From Pseudomonas typographi (GTDB lineage: Bacteria; Pseudomonadota; Gammaproteobacteria; Pseudomonadales; Pseudomonadaceae): a stretch of DNA of 64,000 bases. Location: the NCBI RefSeq assembly GCF_014694385.1, contig NZ_JAAOCA010000002.1:1-64000 (forward strand), in the 5' to 3' direction. The notes beneath the pieces were generated by a model, which was given only the letters and a program-made list of their open reading frames with translations, had not been told where the DNA came from and made no database searches. The position numbers and the translations under genes are program-made. Positions 60,743 to 64,000 of this stretch are shown piece after piece. Each line of letters starts with the position of its first letter. The stretch's first letter is position 1.

Positions 60743-61961
60743 GCAGGGCTACGCAGCAACAGCAGGCGGTACACCTCCGGCTCCGGCCGCTCGGCTTCCA
60801 ATGGCGGCCCTATTGGCCCTCACCATGACCAGCTTTATCGCCACGGCCAACGAAACCGTTCCAGCGGGCTTGCTCCCCGAGATTGCGCAAGGGTTCGGTA
60901 TTTCCGAAGCGTGGGCGGGGCAGCTCGTAACGGCATGTGCCCTTGGTTCAGGGGTGGCGGCGATTCCTCTGACCGCAGCCGTACGCAGCTGGCCGAGACG
61001 GCGCGTATTGTTACTGGCCCTGGTTGTATTTTTTGTCTGCAACGCGGTAACCGCCGTGTCTCCCTGCTATAAGTTGACACTCGTAGCCCGTTTCACGGTG
61101 GGGCTTGCCACGGGGTTGGCTTGGAGTTTGTTGGCGACTTATGCGCGCTGCATGGTCGTTGCCTCTCTGCAAGGTCGAGCCTTGGCGGTGGCTATGATCG
61201 GAATACCGTTAGCCCTCTCGCTGGGTGTGCCGTTAAGTGCATGGCTCGGTGCACTTATTAGCTGGCGTTGCGTTTTCGGCTTCATGGCCGGATTGACGCT
61301 CATGCTGATGATATGGGTATTCGGGGCGGTACCAGACTACCCCGGCCAAGCAGGGGACCAGCATCTTCGAATGCGCGAGGTTCTGAAAACACCCGGCGTA
61401 CGTTCGGTGTTATTCGTGGTCATGGCATGGATTCTGGCGCACTACATCCTGTTTACCTACATTGCGCCGTTCCTGTCATCGGTCGGGCTCGCGGATCATG
61501 TGGGCGTGCTGCTGTTGATATTCGGCATTTGCGCCATGATTGGCATCTGGATCGTGGGCGTACTTATCGAGAGATGGTTGCGTGCGTTGGTGCTGATCGG
61601 TTTAGGTACATTCGCCTCGGTCGCGCTGGTCTTCGGTATTTGCGGTGCACCGGCTAACGTACTGCTCGTGTATTTAGGTGTCGCGGCTTGGGGTTTGAGC
61701 TTTGGCGGTGCGCCGACGCTGCTGCAAACCGCATTGGCAGATGCTGCTGGCAATGGTGCCGATGTGGCTCAAGCGATGCTGGTGACTGTCTTCAATCTTG
61801 CATTCGCGGGAAGCGGCGTGATTGGCGGAGTGCTTCTAGTAACAGCAGGTGTCGCTTCTTTCCCCTGGGTGCTTTTGGCATTACTACTGGTTGGCCTACT
61901 TGCAGCTTGGCAAGCCAAAACGCAGGGCTTCATACCAGGACGGCGGAGATTGATGCACTGA
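60735..61961 (+). CDS. MFS transporter, DHA1-type exporter
   Basis: The 408-residue protein has twelve hydrophobic segments. The loop between spans 2 and 3 reads PLTAAVRSWPRRRVLLLALV, a variant of the MFS signature, and span 5 has GIPLALSLGVPLSAWLGALI, like the drug:H+ antiporter motif C region. It resembles the sugar/nucleoside/drug efflux group (AraJ, NepI, YdhP). The start at 60735 has only a weak ribosome site and no in-frame alternative because a stop lies at 60717. Control by the divergent LysR regulator is likely. Confidence 0.87.
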   Translation: MNKQGYAATAGGTPPAPAARLPMAALLALTMTSFIATANETVPAGLLPEIAQGFGISEAWAGQLVTACALGSGVAAIPLTAAVRSWPRRRVLLLALVVFFVCNAVTAVSPCYKLTLVARFTVGLATGLAWSLLATYARCMVVASLQGRALAVAMIGIPLALSLGVPLSAWLGALISWRCVFGFMAGLTLMLMIWVFGAVPDYPGQAGDQHLRMREVLKTPGVRSVLFVVMAWILAHYILFTYIAPFLSSVGLADHVGVLLLIFGICAMIGIWIVGVLIERWLRALVLIGLGTFASVALVFGICGAPANVLLVYLGVAAWGLSFGGAPTLLQTALADAAGNGADVAQAMLVTVFNLAFAGSGVIGGVLLVTAGVASFPWVLLALLLVGLLAAWQAKTQGFIPGRRRLMH

Positions 61962-62040
61962 AACTTCCTGGCCAAGTGTATGTATGGTTCAGGGTTTGAG
62001 AAGCTGGTTGCACAACTTTGGCGTTCCCTTGGCTGTTGGG

Positions 62041-62150
62041 CTGCGTCGCCCCTTGCCATAGCCCTGCTATGACCCGTCACGGCGCTTTGCCCGAGCAGTT
62101 CACACGGCGATTCTCGTGCGACCTTCTGAAACGCCACACGAGATATCGCC
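62041..62150. repeat. Palindromic intergenic element between the MFS gene and algW
   Basis: Two strong inverted repeats lie in this 248-base convergent gap. CATAG-CCCTG-CTATG (62057-62071) is a perfect small hairpin; GGCGATTCTCGTG (62106-62118) pairs with CACGAGATATCGCC (62137-62150) with one bulged base. The element could be a bidirectional terminator or a repeated extragenic palindrome; a genome search would decide. No second copy is seen in this window. Confidence 0.5.
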
Positions 62151-62209
62151 TTTCGCTTCACGCATTTTTACCGCACGCTTGAGCTGGATATGTTCAAGGG
62201 GCGCGGCGG

Positions 62210-63370
62210 TCAATTCTCATCAGGGTTGGCCACCGGTGCGGGCGGCGGGCGAAGGCCCACCTCGGCGGTGAGCTTCAGCGGCTTGCCGTTGCGCACGATG
62301 TCGATGCCGATGCGTTCACCTGGGTGGGCGCGGGCGACCTGGTTCATCGACTTGCGACCGTCGGCGGCCGCTTCACCGTTGATCGCTACGATCACATCGC
62401 CCTGTTGCAGGCCGGCTTTTTGCGCCGGGCCTTCGCGGAACACCCCCGATACCACGATGCCGGGTTTGTCCTTGAGCCCGAAAGACTCCGCCAGGTCCGG
62501 GGTCATGGGCTGTACTTCGATGCCGAGCCAGCCGCGGATCACTTGGCCATGCTCGATGATCGACTTCATCACCTCCAGTGCCAGCTTGGTCGGGATGGCA
62601 AAGCCGATGCCCTGGGAGCCGCCGGACTTGGAAAAAATCGCGGTGTTGATGCCCGTCAGGTTTCCATTGGCATCGACCAGGGCGCCACCGGAGTTGCCTG
62701 GGTTGATGGCCGCGTCGGTTTGGATAAAGTCTTCGTAGGTGTTCAGGCCCAGCTGGTTGCGCCCGGTGGCGCTGATAATGCCCATGGTCACCGTTTGGCC
62801 CACGCCGAAGGGGTTGCCGATGGCCAGGGCAACGTCACCGATATGAATGCCGTCGGAGCTGCCAATGGTGATCGCGGGCAGGCTTTTCAGGTCGATTTTC
62901 AATACCGCAAGGTCCGTTTCCGGGTCGCTGCCGATCACCCGGGCAAGGGTTTCACGGCCATCCTTCAGTGCCACCACGATTTGCTCGGCCCCGGCGGTCA
63001 CGTGGTTGTTGGTCAACAGGTAGCCTTCGGGGCTCATGATCACCGCCGAACCCAGGCTAGACTCCCAGCGCCGTTGGCGCGGCATGTTGTCGCCGAAAAA
63101 ACGCCGAAATTGCGGGTCTTCGAACAGCGGGTGGGCGGCCTTGTTCACCTGTTTGGTGGTGTACAGGTTGGCCACCGCCGGTGCCGCGGCGGCTACCGCG
63201 CCGGCATACGAAACCGGGCCAGCCAGCACCGTGGCGGTTCGCGGGGCCTGTTGCAGGTTCACATCCTGGCTGGGCAGGCCGACCCATTCAGGAAAGCGTA
63301 GGATGATCAACAACGCGATGAGCACGCCGGTCAGCAGTGGCCAGCCGATATAACGCAATGCCTTGAACAT
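62210..63370 (-). CDS. algW: Envelope-stress serine protease AlgW (DegS family)
   Basis: The 386-residue protein has one N-terminal membrane span (GWPLLTGVLIALLIILRF), a trypsin-like domain with catalytic His123 (TNNHVTAG), Asp153 (ETDLAVLKID) and Ser227 (NPGNSGGALVD), and a single C-terminal PDZ domain (GWLGIEVQPM onward). AlgW is activated by misfolded outer-membrane protein C-termini and cuts MucA, releasing AlgU for alginate and stress genes. The C-terminus is Pro-rich. It is divergent from the Nif3-like gene. Confidence 0.96.
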   Translation of the reverse strand: MFKALRYIGWPLLTGVLIALLIILRFPEWVGLPSQDVNLQQAPRTATVLAGPVSYAGAVAAAAPAVANLYTTKQVNKAAHPLFEDPQFRRFFGDNMPRQRRWESSLGSAVIMSPEGYLLTNNHVTAGAEQIVVALKDGRETLARVIGSDPETDLAVLKIDLKSLPAITIGSSDGIHIGDVALAIGNPFGVGQTVTMGIISATGRNQLGLNTYEDFIQTDAAINPGNSGGALVDANGNLTGINTAIFSKSGGSQGIGFAIPTKLALEVMKSIIEHGQVIRGWLGIEVQPMTPDLAESFGLKDKPGIVVSGVFREGPAQKAGLQQGDVIVAINGEAAADGRKSMNQVARAHPGERIGIDIVRNGKPLKLTAEVGLRPPPAPVANPDEN

Positions 63371-63504
63371 TGAAGGGTTCCGAAGGGGTTAGCGGGGCGG
63401 CGAGCCTCAGCCGTTGGCAGCACGTGCAATACAACGCGCCAGGCTTTGTACGAAAGTACCTAGGCTCAATGACTTTTCGCGCAAAGACCGGGGCGGTACG
63501 CCGC

Positions 63505-63521
63505 ATAATGGGCTGCATTAT
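63505..63521 (+). promoter_or_regulatory. AT-rich inverted repeat in algW/Nif3 divergent region
   Basis: ATAATG (63505-63510) and CATTAT (63516-63521) mirror each other across a five-base gap, 45 bases before the Nif3-like gene. CATAAT at 63504 could be its -10 element. By eye only. Confidence 0.3.
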
Positions 63522-63565
63522 ACGGGCGCTTTACGTCCGTCGGCCTGCCTTTTCAGGAGACTTTC

Positions 63566-64000
63566 ATGGCTGTTTCGCTTGCCACCCTGGTCGAGGAAGC
63601 CGACCGTTACCTCAATGCTGGGAAAATCCAGGATTACTGCCCCAATGGCCTGCAGGTAGAAGGGCGCCCACAGGTAGGGCGCATCGTCACCGGCGTGACC
63701 GCAAGCCAAGCGCTGGTGGATGCGGCCATCGAGGCCCGGGCCGACCTGTTGCTGGTGCACCATGGGTACTTCTGGAAGGGTGAGAACCCGTGTATCACAG
63801 GCATGAAACAGCGCCGGCTCAAGGCGCTGCTCAAGCATGACATCAGCCTGTTGGCCTACCATCTGCCGCTGGATGTGCACCCTGAAGTCGGCAACAACGT
63901 TCAACTGGCGCGGCAGCTACACATCGAAGTGGAAGGCCTGCTGGACCCGGCCAACCCGCGGGTGGTCGGCTTGCTCGGGGCATTGGCCGAGCCCATGCGG
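63566..64000 (+). CDS. Nif3-like dinuclear metal centre protein, N-terminal part (cut by window edge)
   Basis: The frame opens at ATG 63566 behind CAGGAGA and continues past the window end, giving about 145 residues. DYCPNGLQVEG near the start, the metal ligands in LLLVHHGYFWKG and the following LLAYHLPLDVHPEVGNN are the Nif3/YbgI signature. Family members are hexameric rings with two metals per subunit and are proposed GTP cyclohydrolase-like or radiation-repair proteins; function is unsettled. Adjacent to algW as I recall in other Pseudomonas. Confidence 0.9.
   Translation, partial: MAVSLATLVEEADRYLNAGKIQDYCPNGLQVEGRPQVGRIVTGVTASQALVDAAIEARADLLLVHHGYFWKGENPCITGMKQRRLKALLKHDISLLAYHLPLDVHPEVGNNVQLARQLHIEVEGLLDPANPRVVGLLGALAEPMR

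Noticed and set aside
61769..62161. 130-codon minus-strand open frame across the MFS 3' end and the palindromic element
   Set aside because: Most of it is antisense to the exporter, and the rest is explained by inverted repeats.

Overview
The window is a GC-rich chromosomal segment from a gamma-proteobacterium that I assign to Pseudomonas (not P. aeruginosa itself). The assignment rests on gene order: roxSR, a SIMPL-domain gene and a dpp/opdP peptide-uptake cluster; gatCAB opposite mreBCD; fagA-fumC-orfX-sodA; ptsO-rapZ-ptsN-hpf-rpoN-lptBAC-kdsCD opposite mlaFEDCB-ibaG-murA-hisGDC; and algW next to a Nif3-like gene. From memory this matches the P. aeruginosa block around PA4446-PA4506, with local insertions and losses. 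I saw no rRNA, tRNA, CRISPR array, insertion sequence or prophage gene.

Region by region. 1-3630 is accessory: a partial AraC-type regulator diverging from an antibiotic-biosynthesis-monooxygenase-like gene, a flavin reductase, a cardiolipin-synthase-like phospholipase D and a DJ-1/PfpI protein. 3665-14226 (minus strand) is a di/oligopeptide ABC importer with three substrate-binding proteins, an OprD-family porin and DppBCDF. 14517-18996 holds a SIMPL protein, the RoxS/RoxR redox two-component pair and an SbmA/YddA-like ABC transporter. 19048-23464 holds a FadR-type regulator with kdgD, an AEC transporter, an unusual CaCA-family protein and a short RlpA-like lipoprotein. 23522-26735 is gatCAB (tRNA-Gln/Asn amidation). 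26938-40004 is the cell-shape operon mreBCD, then maf, rng, yhdP, a nitrilase-family gene, tldD, darP (opposite strand) and pmbA.

40086-43915 is an iron-starvation operon (fagA, fumC, orfX, Mn-sodA) behind a Fur-box-like site, followed by a ZIP transporter. 43931-51033 (minus strand) joins the nitrogen PTS, hibernation factor, sigma-54, the LPS transport ATPase and periplasmic parts, and Kdo synthesis. 51280-59145 (plus) is the Mla phospholipid-transport operon, ibaG, murA and three histidine genes. 59146-62209 is a less conserved insert with a LysR regulator and an MFS exporter. The window ends with the envelope-stress protease algW and the start of a Nif3-like gene.

Most of the window is core genome, and I found no clear undescribed multi-gene system. 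The most interesting signals are small: a four-copy GATCCTGC operator-like array at 469-607; a perfect LacI-type palindrome before opdP; an 8-codon leader ORF (MRGRQKHE) with a strong ribosome site overlapping the MFS start; a CaCA protein whose two key glutamates are both glutamine and which seems to start at ATT; a second ATT start candidate for mreC; a long hairpin between mreB and mreC; and a palindromic element before algW.
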